Positions 21,600 to 32,020 of a DNA stretch of 64,000 nucleotides are shown piece by piece. This stretch comes from Cinnamomum chago. Lineage: Eukaryota; Streptophyta; Magnoliopsida; Laurales; Lauraceae. Location: positions 26,697,501-26,761,500 of the forward strand of contig CP142455.1 of NCBI GenBank assembly GCA_038049695.1, read 5' to 3'. The notes beneath the pieces were generated by a model, which worked only from the letters and a program-made list of their open reading frames with translations, did not search any database and was not told where the DNA came from. How positions within the stretch are numbered: position 1 is the stretch's first letter; every line of letters starts with the position of its first letter. The translations under genes were made by a program, and so were the position numbers.

Positions 21600-23310
21600 A
21601 TAATATGCTTAGAAGAATTTAATGTGACAATGGAAGTCAAGAAGAAAATAGTCTTCACTTACCAGCAGTGTGGAAGTCATGATGCAATTGCTGCTCACAT
21701 CGATTGTTGATGATCTTCCAATATCTATCTTCGCTCTCTCCATATCCTCATATAGGAAGCCCATTCTTGGCTTATCATCGTCATCGACAAATCGAAGAAC
21801 CTTTATTAGAGGCTCAAAGATGTCCAAAACACCATTCCCATGGGGCCAAAACTTCTTGGACTCAATGACCTTGCACACTTCTTATGGCTGGGGACTTGGA
21901 CTCTTTCCCCACTTTGTATCCAACCAATCTTGTCAACTTATAAGTTGGAAAGGACCTCCTCTATACTTGTACACACTCTGCGGCTATAAAGTGGTTGGTA
22001 AATCTAGTAATACTAGGTAGTAGTAGTTCACGATTGTCTATTTCATCAATGCAACAAGCCTATATGATTGATAAAAAAAATTAGCAATCTTCTTCACCCT
22101 TCCAATCACATGTTGCGTGACTTTTCCTTTGGCAACTATTTCAAGCATTAAATTATCTATACAATGTGCTTCACATGCAGACCGAAGAATCTTTGACTTT
22201 AATTTCATATGCATCATTCCTATTTTTTTCATGTTTGCATCATTGTTAATGACAACTTGAAATGTACACTCTACCTTAATATCATCAATCACCTCGTTAA
22301 ACAAGTTATTTATGCATGTTCAACTGCATTGATAGATTTGATAGACACCATGCCTAAAGCCGAGTAGACTAGAGAACTCAAGAAATGACATTTTGGGATG
22401 ACCGTTAACACATCACACGTTAGTGTGCAGCTCCTCTCTCTCCATATGCTCTTACTGTAACCGCCTATATATCTTTTCAACACAAAGATCACCAATCTTG
22501 TAAGGGGTGACTGCCTTTATTCCTGAACCATGTTTTGCTGATGTATCTAACATAGTCATGAAATAAGGAAAATCTCCATTATTGGTTGGAATCACAGCGT
22601 CTAAAAAATTTGAAGCAACTTTTGCCAAATTATCCATTGCTTTAATAAACTTTCCCTTTAATGCTTTTACAACATTGAGTTTCTTTGATGCTGGTTTCTT
22701 GTATGCAACTGGGCTGGTTTAACCCACCACATCTGGCCTATGAGGTTACTATGTAGGAGGTCAATCAACCTTCTTATTGTTTGGCTACCGGTGGGTTTGT
22801 ATCTGACCAAATACCCAACGCAATAGACCTCCTCCCCGGATGTAGATGAGCCACCTCTAGTGGCCGCATCTTGTTGCATCATTTTCCTCTTCTATGCTTG
22901 TACACACTTTGTGGCTATAAAGTGGTTGGTAAATCTAGTAATACTAGGTAGTAGTAGTTCATGATTGTCTATTTCATCAATGCAACAAGCCTATATGATT
23001 GATAAAAAAAACTAGCGATCTTTTTCACCCTTCCAATCACTTGTTGCATGACTTTTCTTTGGTCAACTATTTGAAGCATTAAATCTATACAATGTGCTTC
23101 ACATGCAAACCAAAGAATTTTTTACATTAATTTCATAAGCATCATTCTTGTTTTTTTCATGTTTACATCATTGTTAGTGACAACTTGAACTATACACTCT
23201 ACCTTAATATCATCAATCACCTCATTAATAAACAAGTTATTTATGCATGTTCAACTACGTACATCGATATATTTGATAGACACCATGCCTAAAGCCGAGT
23301 AGACTAGAAA
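21600..23310 (-). pseudogene. hAT-superfamily (DUF659-type) transposase, decayed
   Basis: Read right to left on the minus strand, broken frames give DUF659-like pieces: VINNDANMKKIGMMHMKL and CEAHCIDNLMLEIVAKGK (22304-22038), which hold the conserved Asp and the Cys..His pair. Then KPRMGFLYEDMERAKIDIG lies near 21770-21720, the usual hAT 'KPxMGxxYExMxRAK' block. Stops and frameshifts separate the pieces. The segment 21958-22375 is repeated as 22888-23309 (offset about 930 bp), so part of the transposase is duplicated. No dimerisation domain or TIRs were recognised. It is non-functional. Confidence 0.7.
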
Positions 23311-24490
23311 ACCTGTTGGATGAGGTAGAGAGACTGAAGGCGTGCTGGAGGCCGGGATCAAGGATGAGAGACACCTAAGGGGAGGCAAATCCGAGATCGG
23401 GAATAGGGAAGAAACTGCAAGTGGGTTTGAAGATGGAAGAGGGTTTGAAGACATTTTTTTGGGATCCTCAGAAATGATTAATAGATAAATGTCAACTGAA
23501 TTGTCAAAATTTAGTTTTTATAAGACATCCAAACCCAAATTTGACTTTTAGACTCAATCGAGACTCAAGATATGACTCAACGATGTACTTGACTTATATT
23601 ATATCCAACATTAGATAATTACAGAATTTGATAAATATGAAATAAACTAATGATTAAAGAGGTAGGATATCTTTCAATTTGGGTAGAAACTACTCTATTT
23701 TGGATCATAATTTGAACATTCCTGATCATAGAACATTGGCTTCACATAAAAATAGAATCGGGGGAGATAGAGGGACAACAATGGAAAAGTTTATTCCCTT
23801 TCTTATCTCTGTGCCTTTTTCTTTAGTAACCAACTTCAACTTCTCTTCATTTCCTTTAAACGATTTATGTTCATTATTGAATGTTCCTAGGAGTTAAATC
23901 TAATTTTTCAATTTTGATGGTTAATTCTTTTAAGAAGAGATTGAATGTGCTACATCCATATAATTTTATCTCTCTTTTCTACTTTAGAGAAATTTAAAGC
24001 TAGAAAACTAAGTAAAATGCTTGGATGGTTTGAGAAATTAATCTTTTATTTTATCTTCTATGATTTTTCATCTATTATAATAATTAAGGTTTTCACAAAA
24101 ATGGTTTATATATTAAATCTTTTTCTATGATCATATCAAACTCATATTAAATATTTCATCTTCTTTAGTGGTTAGAAAAAAAAAAGTTGGACTGATAATT
24201 GCATATTATTCAAAGCTGACATGAATGTCTATGAGGTTTAATTTGATGTTAGCCTGTTGAAGATAAATAGTATCTTTTTCATCCTTTCACTATTCATGAA
24301 TAAAATTTTTTAAAGATCTAAACTAAAATTTAGTAATTGTTTTCCTGAATTAGATCGTTGCATGAACAAAAAATACGGAATGAATTCTATCATTGTCATT
24401 CATTTCCTTGTTCTCATAGTAGATACATACTGTCTTTCAATTTCAAAGATTCTAACAAGCACCTTCAAGTCCATCCCATCAGAAGGAAAA
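23311..24490. other. Unassigned AT-rich DNA upstream of the bZIP gene
   Basis: No domain or TE terminus is recognised. The ORFs at 23679-23897 and 23945-24130 look like chance frames in AT-rich sequence. This stretch would contain any promoter of the bZIP gene that follows. Confidence 0.4.
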
Positions 24491-24493
24491 ACC

Positions 24494-25015
24494 ATGGATG
24501 CTGCATTTCCAAATAGTGGAGCTGGCACAAACCCACCACCACTGTACAACACCATCTTTGAGCATCTACAATTGCAAAACCAAATACTTAATAGTAATAA
24601 TCCCTTTTGGAGTTTCATAATACCAAGAAGCGAGCCAATTGAAGCAGTTGCCTCGGTACCCATTGTCGGAGAAAATACATCAAGAAATAGAGCTAATCCA
24701 AGAAAAAGGAGTAGGAATGGGTGGGAAGTTCTGAATGATGCAGAGAAAAAACTTAGGAGGAAGATGAGAAATAGGGAATCTGCTATAAGATCCAGAGAAA
24801 GAAAAAAGGTATGATGCAATATTCTTATTGTATGCTCTCATTTTGACATTATTTATATGGAGAGAAGAGCATAGTAGGGCAAGCATCCAATTTGTAGGAG
24901 CTCAAATATAAAATTTCATTTACGTTTTTGAATGTCACAGGCATATACGGCACAGCTTGAAAGTGATTTCGAAGAGCTGCAAAAGAAAAATGCCATGCTC
25001 AAGAAAAGAATAAAG
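24494..25015 (+). CDS. FD-like group-A bZIP transcription factor, two exons, C-terminus not found
   Basis: Exon 1 runs 24494-24808 and exon 2 runs 24941-25015, both phase 0, with GT (AAG|GTATGA) and AG (CACAG|GCATAT) at the intron. Exon 1 begins MDAAFPNSGAGTNPPPLYN and ends in the basic region RRKMRNRESAIRSRERKK, with the N-x7-R signature. Exon 2 continues AYTAQLESDFEELQKKN and AMLKKRIK, the start of a leucine zipper. The intron position after the basic region is the one I recall for FD/ABF bZIPs. I chose the ATG that aligns with the other two copies; the frame is open further upstream to 24362. A donor GTAACC follows exon 2. A third exon with the usual C-terminal SAP-type phosphosite is not evident; a weak candidate lies near 25190-25240. 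It may be a partial or dying gene. A role as DNA-binding partner in flowering regulation is only inferred from the family. Confidence 0.6.
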
Positions 25016-25019
25016 GTAA

Positions 25020-26045
25020 CCTTTCATTTTATGTCACTGTTTCTTTTCATTTTATTATAAATCATTAATAAGTTCAACCAGACTCACTAACCAATTGCAA
25101 TAGCCTTATTAAAATTAACTATTTCATTGTGATGTACTAATTAGTGTAATGTCACGGCATCAAATGAAATTTATTTCTATATGATAGAAAAAGAGATAAG
25201 AGTTCTTGAGGCCAAGGCTCATACTTTTATTTGAAGACAACATAATAAATCACTTAAAACGTTCCTCACAAAAAAATGAGGACGAGGAGTGGTTTTGAAC
25301 TTTTTCAAATATATCATCCTATATATTACGGTCGCACCAGAGATTTGGCATGAAGATGATCTCTTCCAGAACCCCCTAAACTTGGGCCAGCTTTTCTGCC
25401 GCCATTGAAGCAGATAGTCACCACCATTATAAACAAACGAGGAGGGTTCTCATTTGGTATAGAGCAAGGTTCAGCTCTAGTTTACTGGCTTTTGTGGTTT
25501 TGTTCCATTTTCATGCCATTTGGGGTTCTCGAAATATATGGATAGAGATGGAAATTAGGGCTGGATTTTGTAGATTCAGGATTTCTTTAATTTGGAAATT
25601 TGGGGATGTAGCGTCTCTCTCTATTTAGGGTCTCTCTTTCATACCTAAGACACCAAGGGTCAAGGGCCATGGGTTATGCATGTTGAAGATGGCCATCTAA
25701 AAAGGAAAAAAATAAAATAAAAACCGTTGTCAGAGGAAAAAGAGAAGAAGAAAAAGAAAAAGGCAGCAGTGAGATAGAAAATGGATGCCTAGGAACATGC
25801 ATGTAGGCGACTGAGGGAGAGAATACAGAAATGTGAAAGTAATAATAATAATATGTGATGGTTATTGTTGGATTCACTAAGCTTTAACAGATATCTTGTT
25901 GGATGTGATGGTTTTTGTTGGCCTCTAGAGTACTTGAGGCTGATCTAATGCATGAGATAGGATTGCAATGAGAGTAGGAGTTGAGGCTTGTCTAATGCAT
26001 GAGACTAAGTGTTATAATATGAAATTCATAATTAACCACAAACAT
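25020..26045. other. Unassigned DNA between the bZIP gene and copia element 3
   Basis: No TE domain is recognised. An exon-3 candidate for the bZIP gene (AG at about 25190, short frame ending TGA near 25235) is weak. The phrase CTAATGCATGAGA recurs at about 25945 and 25995. No strong coding signal is seen. Confidence 0.35.
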
Positions 26046-26051
26046 TGAATA

Positions 26052-26248
26052 TGTTATGAGATATGTATCTTGGGTGGATGTCTACTTAAGATGAGTTAGG
26101 GTTAGAATTATGATTCCTCTCTTATGAGGTTACTTTGACTACAAATAGGCTACTCCCCTTGTATTTGTACACGTAGATAATGAGATAACAGAAAAGCTCT
26201 CTCTTTTCCCTCTAATCCTCTTTCTCTTAGTCTCTCTCTTTTCTAACA
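26052..26248 (+). repeat. 5' LTR of copia element 3
   Basis: 197 bp, TGTTATGAGATATG...TTTTCTAACA. It is closely similar to the 3' LTR, sharing the long TTAGATG...CTCTCTCTTTTCT tail. It is followed by CGTTATCAACACGAAGCTC, the leader/PBS-like sequence seen in this kind of copia element. Confidence 0.85.
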
Positions 26249-27164
26249 CGTTATCAACACGAAGCTCTAAGAGAATGAAGAAAACCCAGTCTTCTCACCA
26301 AAAGAGAAGAGAAATCCTTCCCTGCGGGGATTTCCTTCGCAAAATCCTTCCCGCCGCAGATTTCCATCGCTGATTCCTTGCGCCGATTCCTTCCTAGTGC
26401 AGATTTCCATCGCAAATTCCTTCCCAGCACGGATTTCATCGCGGATTCCCTATGCGGATTCCTTCTTAGCGCAGAATCATTTCCAGCGCGGATTTTAGAA
26501 AAGGGTAATATTTTTCTTCAAATACAATAAGTAGTATCTAAGCCATTCTCAAAATCATTTTATTAGAATGCATAAAATTAGTTTATGATACTTATTTACT
26601 GTAATTATAGTGTTTGGTTTTTGGTCATCGTCTTGCACAATTTTCTTTTCTTTTAATTTAAATTTATTAATGCTATGAATGGATCATAAAATAGAACCAG
26701 AAGTTTTAAAAGTGAACCTGAAGTTCACCTATCCATAGACCAGCAGTCATAGAAGTTGTAATACTGATATGAACCTATAGATTCACATCCAAAAATCAAA
26801 ATCTGAAAGATTTGATTTAAAAGTCCAAATAAATTATACAGCCATGAAATTAAACATGAAAATGTGACAGAACCAGAAGTTCTACTTCAAACCTGAAGAT
26901 TTGACAGAACCTATAGTTCTAATTTCATGTATTATGAACATGAAGTTTTAAATTAAACCTAAAGTCTTGACAGAACCAGCAGTTCTGATTCTCAAAGTTG
27001 AGAACCTGATGTTCTAACTTTTCATTGGCCAATTTCTTTTGTCATGTTTAAATTCCTTCCTTAATTACTTCTAATGTTAATGTTTCATTATTTTTTCCTT
27101 TTAATTTATTGATTATCTGCACGCGGTTAACTTAATATATATTTCCTATTACAGTTCTTGCATG

Positions 27165-28213
27165 ATGTCAAATTTGGCTAAAACTGACTTTAAAGCACTT
27201 AACATAAATGAGGATAATTACTTATCTTGACAATTGGATGCTAAAATCCACTTGCAATCGAAGAAACTAGGAGAGCCATAAAAGAAGGTAGCAAGATGTC
27301 CCCAGAGGAAAAGGCGTTAGCCCTCATATTTTAGCGCCATCACATACATGAAGACCTAAAAAATGAATACCTTACTGAGGAAGACCGAGCGGGCCTATGG
27401 AAATCCTTGAAGGATAGGTATGATCACTAGAAGATGGTCATACTACCAGCTGCACATAATGAATGGTTAAACCTGGGGTTATAGGATTATAAAACAGTAT
27501 CTGAATACAACTCTGCCCTCTTCAAAATTGTTTCCCGATTAAGACTATGTGGTGAAAAGGTTTCGGAGGAGCAGATGTTGGAGAAAACGTTTTCTACCTT
27601 TCATGCCTCGAATGTGCTCCTACAGCAGCAGTATCAAGATCGGCATTTTTCCAAATATTCAAAATTTATCTCCTGTCTCCTAGTCGTTGAACAGAATTGC
27701 ATAGTTTTGTTGAAAAATCAGGACTCTAGACCAACTGGATCTTCGGCAGTTCTTGAAGAAAATGCTAGTTTTTATCTTAAACAGAGGCAGAGGAAGGGGG
27801 AATGGAAGGCATAACTCCTCCAGACGAGGTGGTTTTAAAGGCCCCCCTCCAAAATTCACCAGAAGTGGTCCGCCCCTCAACATAAGAACAATTAGAATAA
27901 AAATCTACCGGCTAATCCTACCCTTTATCCTGATGACGCATGCCATAGATGTGGAAGAAGTGAGCATTGGTCATGCACTTGTCGTGCACCAAAGGAAGTG
28001 GTGGAACAATACAAAGCATACAAGGCCTCTGTTCATTTAGCAGAGACAAATGATCAGGAAGGCTGGAATTGGAATACAATGACACCAGAGAGGCCTCCAA
28101 TTGACATTACAAACTTGGAGAGTCGAGACTTCTTTGAGGATGAGGACAACCAACCTCTAGATAATGAGGCATTTAGCAATCTCTTGGGAGTAGCCTATGG
28201 TCTAGAAGACTAA
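27165..28213 (+). pseudogene. Copia gag (UBN2-type) with zinc knuckle, broken
   Basis: The start MSNLAKTDFKALNINEDNYL at 27165 is a typical copia gag opening. Stops break the first half. The segment KTVSEYNSALFKIVSRLRLC, then MLEKTFSTFHASNVLLQQQY (27575 onward), is well preserved. A zinc knuckle CHRCGRSEHWSCTC (CX2CX4HX4C) lies at about 27948-27990, in frame with the acidic tail that ends at 28213. At least one frameshift near 27800 separates the core from the knuckle. The gag nucleocapsid would package element RNA; this copy cannot make it intact. Confidence 0.85.
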
Positions 28214-28298
28214 TAATTCTTTGAATTTCACAAACTTAATTTTTTTTAGTTCATTTGAGATGCATGTTTCTTAGATTTTTCTGTTTTGATGGGGAGCT

Positions 28299-28503
28299 CA
28301 CTACACCAAAAATCGGAAATTGGAACGGAAAAGCGTTCCTAATCCTTCCGTTCCTAATCCGTTAAAGTGTTCCAATTTCCGTTCCAATTTGGATTAGGAA
28401 CGGTTGGTACCAAATTGGAACGGAAATTGGAACACTTTAACAGATTAGGAACGGAAGGATTAGGAACGCTTTTCCGTTCCAATTTCTGATTTTTGGTGTA
28501 GTG
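28299..28503. mobile_element. 205-bp CACTA-type MITE forming a near-perfect hairpin
   Basis: It begins CACTACACCAAAAATC and ends with the complement, GATTTTTGGTGTAGTG. It is flanked by the 3-bp TSD GCT (28296-28298 and 28504-28506), as expected for CACTA transposons. The two arms are 94 bp each with only two mismatches, around a 17-bp spacer. It lies between the gag and protease of copia element 3, so it is younger than that element. It has no ORF, and its transposase must come from elsewhere. Confidence 0.9.
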
Positions 28504-28601
28504 GCTTCATTGTTTTTAATATCCTAATTTATGGTGAATGTTTTAATTATTTCTGCTTATATCATGTAATTGCATAGTTATATAGATTTATTATTTAAGG
28601 T

Positions 28602-28868
28602 ATGGATCATGAAACTGAGGACAATCTATGCTTGGTAGATAGTGCCATAACACACACCATTCTGAAAAATCAGAAATTTTTCTCAGAATTGCTGTTCATT
28701 CCACGAAAGGTATCCACCATAGCTAGACCTGTGCAAATAATTGAAGGCTCTGGAAGAGCTCATATGATGTTACCTAATGGTACCCACCTATTCATTAAAG
28801 ATGTTTTGTTCTCAAAAAGTCCCCGAAGAAATTTGATTAGCTTCAAAGACATCAGAATGAATGGGTAA
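28602..28868 (+). pseudogene. Copia aspartic protease region
   Basis: An 88-codon open segment begins MDHETEDNLCLVDSAITHTI. It matches the copia protease active-site region, usually CLVDSGTTHTIL, but the catalytic Asp-Ser-Gly has become Asp-Ser-Ala. The block NLISFKDIRMNG is typical downstream of the protease and is followed at once by a stop. As part of a broken polyprotein it cannot act. Confidence 0.75.
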
Positions 28869-29265
28869 CACATTGAGACTGTGAGTGAAGGTAACAAGGA
28901 ATACTTATGCATCGTTACTAGTATTGAAGCCATAAGCAAATACTAGAAAAACTAAGTGCATTCTCCTCAGGGGTATATTACATGACAATCTCCAATGTCG
29001 AATCACGTTCGATTATGATGTTACCTAATGGTACCCACCTATTCATTAAAGATGTTTTGTTCTCAAAAAGTCCCCGAAGAAATTTGATTAGCTTCAAAGA
29101 CATCAGAATGAATGGGTAACACATTGAGACTGTGAGTGAAGGTATCAAGGAATACTTATGCATCGTTACTAGTATTGAAGCCATAAGCAAATACTAGAAA
29201 AACTAAGTGCATTCTCCTCAGAGGTATATTACATGACAATCTCCAATGTCGAATCACGTTCGATT
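28764..29265 (+). repeat. 251-bp tandem duplication in copia element 3
   Basis: The stretch starting ATGATGTTACCTAATGG at 28764 is repeated from 29015 with only scattered substitutions (GGTAACAAGG versus GGTATCAAGG, CTCAGGGG versus CTCAGAGG). The unit length is not a multiple of three, so the duplication also breaks the reading frame. Confidence 0.9.
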
Positions 29266-29289
29266 ATGAGCAAAACAACAAAAGTCAAG

Positions 29290-29870
29290 CCCGGAGCATT
29301 TACTAAGCTCGAAGCTTAGTGATCCTAAGACTTTAAAGCTTTGGCATGATAGGAGCCCTAAACGTACTAAGATGGGATCACAACGTAGATTGAGAATCTA
29401 TGTATGTTATGACTCTCCCTCGATTATTCGATATCTAGAACCAATGACAAGAGATGTCTTCACTGCTCGTTTTTTCCGATTGTCAATTCAATGAGATAAT
29501 ATTCCCGTCGTTAGGGGGAGATAAAATAGTTCTCGAAGAATGTATTGTTCCTGTAGAACAACCCATTCCTGAAGAACGACGATAACTAACATGGAATACT
29601 TCTAGTCTGTCTCATCTAGATCCACGAACTTCGCAATGAGAAAATGAAGTACGGTGAATTATGCACTTACAAAAATTTGCAAACAAATTACCTGATGCAT
29701 TTAAAGATGTACCAAATGTGACAAAGTCACATGTACTAGCTATGAGTGCACTAGCCAGGATTAATGTCCATGTAGGATAAAGTCAAAATATAGCAGCAAA
29801 AGAATCCGCAAGATGCCAGAAGCGTGACAGACCTATAAGTTTAAAGGACTCAACTCTGCGGAAAAGGAGA
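29290..29870 (+). pseudogene. Copia pre-integrase and integrase C-terminal remnants
   Basis: DPKTLKLWHDR (about 29320) is the start of the gag-pre-integrase domain and is cut off where the GHPG motif should follow. It is joined directly to an integrase C-terminal piece, with Q-R-R-L-R-I-Y-V and DSPSIIRYLEPMT near 29380-29445. The zinc-binding and DDE catalytic core between them is deleted. Further downstream KFANKLPDAFKDVPNVTKSH matches the copia linker between integrase and RT. Confidence 0.75.
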
Positions 29871-29888
29871 AATGAATAATCATCATGT

Positions 29889-30120
29889 CCTCCCAAAGAG
29901 GCACATAACCCTCATAAAGAGGTTCCTCTCAAAGAGGCATGTAACGCTCCTAAAGAGGTTCTGCATGTAACCCTCTTGAAGAGGTTCCTCCCAAAGAGAC
30001 AAGTAACGCTCCTGAAGAGGCAAATAACACTCTTGAAGAGGTTCCTTCCGAAGAGGCACGTAATGCTCCTGAAGAAGTTCCTCCCGAAGAGGTACATAAC
30101 GCTCCTGAAGAGGTTATTGT
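29889..30120 (+). repeat. 36-bp (12-residue) tandem repeat in copia element 3
   Basis: Units of the type GAAGAGGTTCCTCCCGAAGA repeat every 36 bp or so and encode an acidic, Pro-rich 12-mer such as KEAHNAPEEVPP. Some units are partly deleted. It sits where copia polyproteins have a variable linker between integrase and RT. Confidence 0.75.
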
Positions 30121-30360
30121 AAAATCCATTCTCTCTAAAATAATGAAAGTCCCTGGTGAGACTTTGGAAGCCCCTGAAGAGGCACCGGTACTGGATAATG
30201 AAGAGATCTCTATACTTTACAATTATTCAATAGCGAGATGGAATAGAAATGATGATAATGATTGGGACACAGAACCACGTTCTATAAATCCCGGAAGGAT
30301 ATTCTTTGTCTAAAGCAAAGCTAAGGAGTACGTATTCAATCCAATTAAGGCACTGGATTG

Positions 30361-30930
30361 GTATTAAACACATCCTATGATATTTGCATAGAACAACTGA
30401 TTTAGGAATATTTTATCGTAAAGATTCCAATTTTGTAGGATATGTAGATTCAGGTTATCTCTTTGATCCTTATAAGGGTCGATCACAGACATGTGTTTCT
30501 AAATGGTAATGTTGTCATTTCTTGGCGTTCTACTAAACAGACTTTGGTAGCTACTTCCTCCAACCATGCTGAGATTTTGACTCTTTATGAAGCCAATAGA
30601 GAATGTGTATGTGGCTAAGGTCTTTGATTCAGTATGTTCGTAGCTCTTGTCAATTATCATCTATTGCAGGTATCCCAAATATTATCGATAAAGATAATGA
30701 AGCATGCATAAAATAGATTCGAGAATGTTTCATTAAAGGAGACAAGACTAAACATATAGCACCAAAGTTCCTTACTCATGAACTTTAGAAGAACAATGAA
30801 ATTGAAGTTAAACAAGTTTGTTTGAGTAACAACCTGGTTGACCTGTTTACCAAATCTTTGCCAAAATCAGCATTCCAGAAGTTTGTATATGAGATTGGCA
30901 TATGTAGAGTTCATTATCAAACTATGTGAA
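30361..30930 (+). pseudogene. Copia RNase H remnant
   Basis: Pieces VGYVDSGYLFDPYKGRSQT (30440-30495), IPNIIDKDNEACIK (about 30670-30710), FIKGDKTKHIAPKFLTHEL (about 30730-30788) and NNLVDLFTKSLPKSAFQK (about 30830-30880) match the copia RNase H domain in order. Stops interrupt them. The RT that should precede it is absent: the linker repeats run into RNase H within about 250 bp. Confidence 0.8.
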
Positions 30931-31218
30931 TGATTGCTATCATCAAGGGGAGTGGTTTATCAGGGAGCATCCTGAAGTTTGCTACCTAGGACATTTGTGT
31001 GCTATACTATTTTTCCTTTTCTAGGTTTTATCCCACTGGGTTTTCCTAGTTAAGGTTTTAACGAGGCAGCATTATGCACGTCCAACACCAGTTCAATGAT
31101 CTTGAAGAATGTTGTACTCTTTTTCCCTTCACTTAATTTGGTTTTTCCCACTGGGTTTTCCTTAGCAAGGATTTTAATGAGGCAACTGTCTTTGAATGGT
31201 GGCTATTCAAGGGGGAGT

Positions 31219-31414
31219 GTTATGAAATATGGATTTTGGGTGGATGCCCACTTAAGATGAGTTAGGGTTAGAATTTGGGTTCCTCTCTTATGAGGTTGCT
31301 TTGCCTATAAATAGGCTTCCCCCCTTGTATTTGTACACATAGATAATAAGATAACAGAAAAACTCTCTCTTCTCCCTCTAATCCTCTTTCTCTTAGTCTC
31401 TCTCTTTTCTAACA
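31219..31414 (+). repeat. 3' LTR of copia element 3
   Basis: 196 bp, TGTTATGAAATATGG...TCTAACA, preceded by the polypurine tract CAAGGGGGAG. It is closely similar to the LTR at 26052-26248. Confidence 0.85.
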
Positions 31415-32020
31415 GATACAATATTTCTTAGGGAGAGTATTGATGTTTTTGGAATAAAAGATGGGGCTTTAAGATATTGTAATATAATTAATCAGAGGCA
31501 CCCAAAAGAAGTATATATGGAATTGAATTAATGACATTCTTTCAATTATTTTTAGTGAGATTGTAAAAAAGGACAACATTTTCTTGGGGTAGGCTGTAAT
31601 CATTGTATCATTGGCCTTATTCCGATGAATATAATAGGCCACATATTGGAGATAATTAGGCTCATTCAACATTATAGAAATACCAAACAATTCACCTTAG
31701 GCGGTACTCCGGTTAGATCAACATTTAGGATTACCCTATCATAGGTTCCACAACTAATAAGGAAGTATACCCATAAGCAAATTTGACATTTCACAATGGG
31801 CTTTGTTTCGATCTTTGGAAACCGAGTTGAGGTAATTGTGTAGACTTCTTGTGAATATGCCTAAAGAGCCTTTTGAAACACTAAAATCCTAGGCTTCCTG
31901 TAGGAGACCTTTGGGACGATACCAATAGATGCAAAATGAAAACTTAGTAGTACCTATAATAACCTAAGATACATATAAGGTATTCTAAAGATCTTATATC
32001 CCGAATTTCGTGTGAATGAT
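31415..32020. other. Unassigned DNA between copia element 3 and the LINE remnant
   Basis: Nothing recognisable was found; it may be more of the decayed LINE that follows. Confidence 0.35.

Larger units (their letters stand above)
26052..31414 (+). mobile_element. Decayed Ty1/copia retrotransposon (element 3)
   Basis: The short LTRs (26052-26248 and 31219-31414) both begin TGTTATGA and end TCTAACA. The polypurine tract CAAGGGGGAG lies at 31208-31217. In between, in order, are gag, zinc knuckle, protease, the start of the pre-integrase domain, an integrase C-terminal piece, a 12-residue repeat region and RNase H. The integrase core and the reverse transcriptase are missing, and every domain has stops or frameshifts except a protease segment. 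A CACTA hairpin is nested between gag and protease. The flanking 5-mers GAATA and GATAC do not match, so the TSD has decayed or the ends are slightly off. Confidence 0.85.

Noticed and set aside
24400..24819. 139-codon minus-strand ORF
   Set aside because: It is the reverse complement shadow of exon 1 of the bZIP gene.
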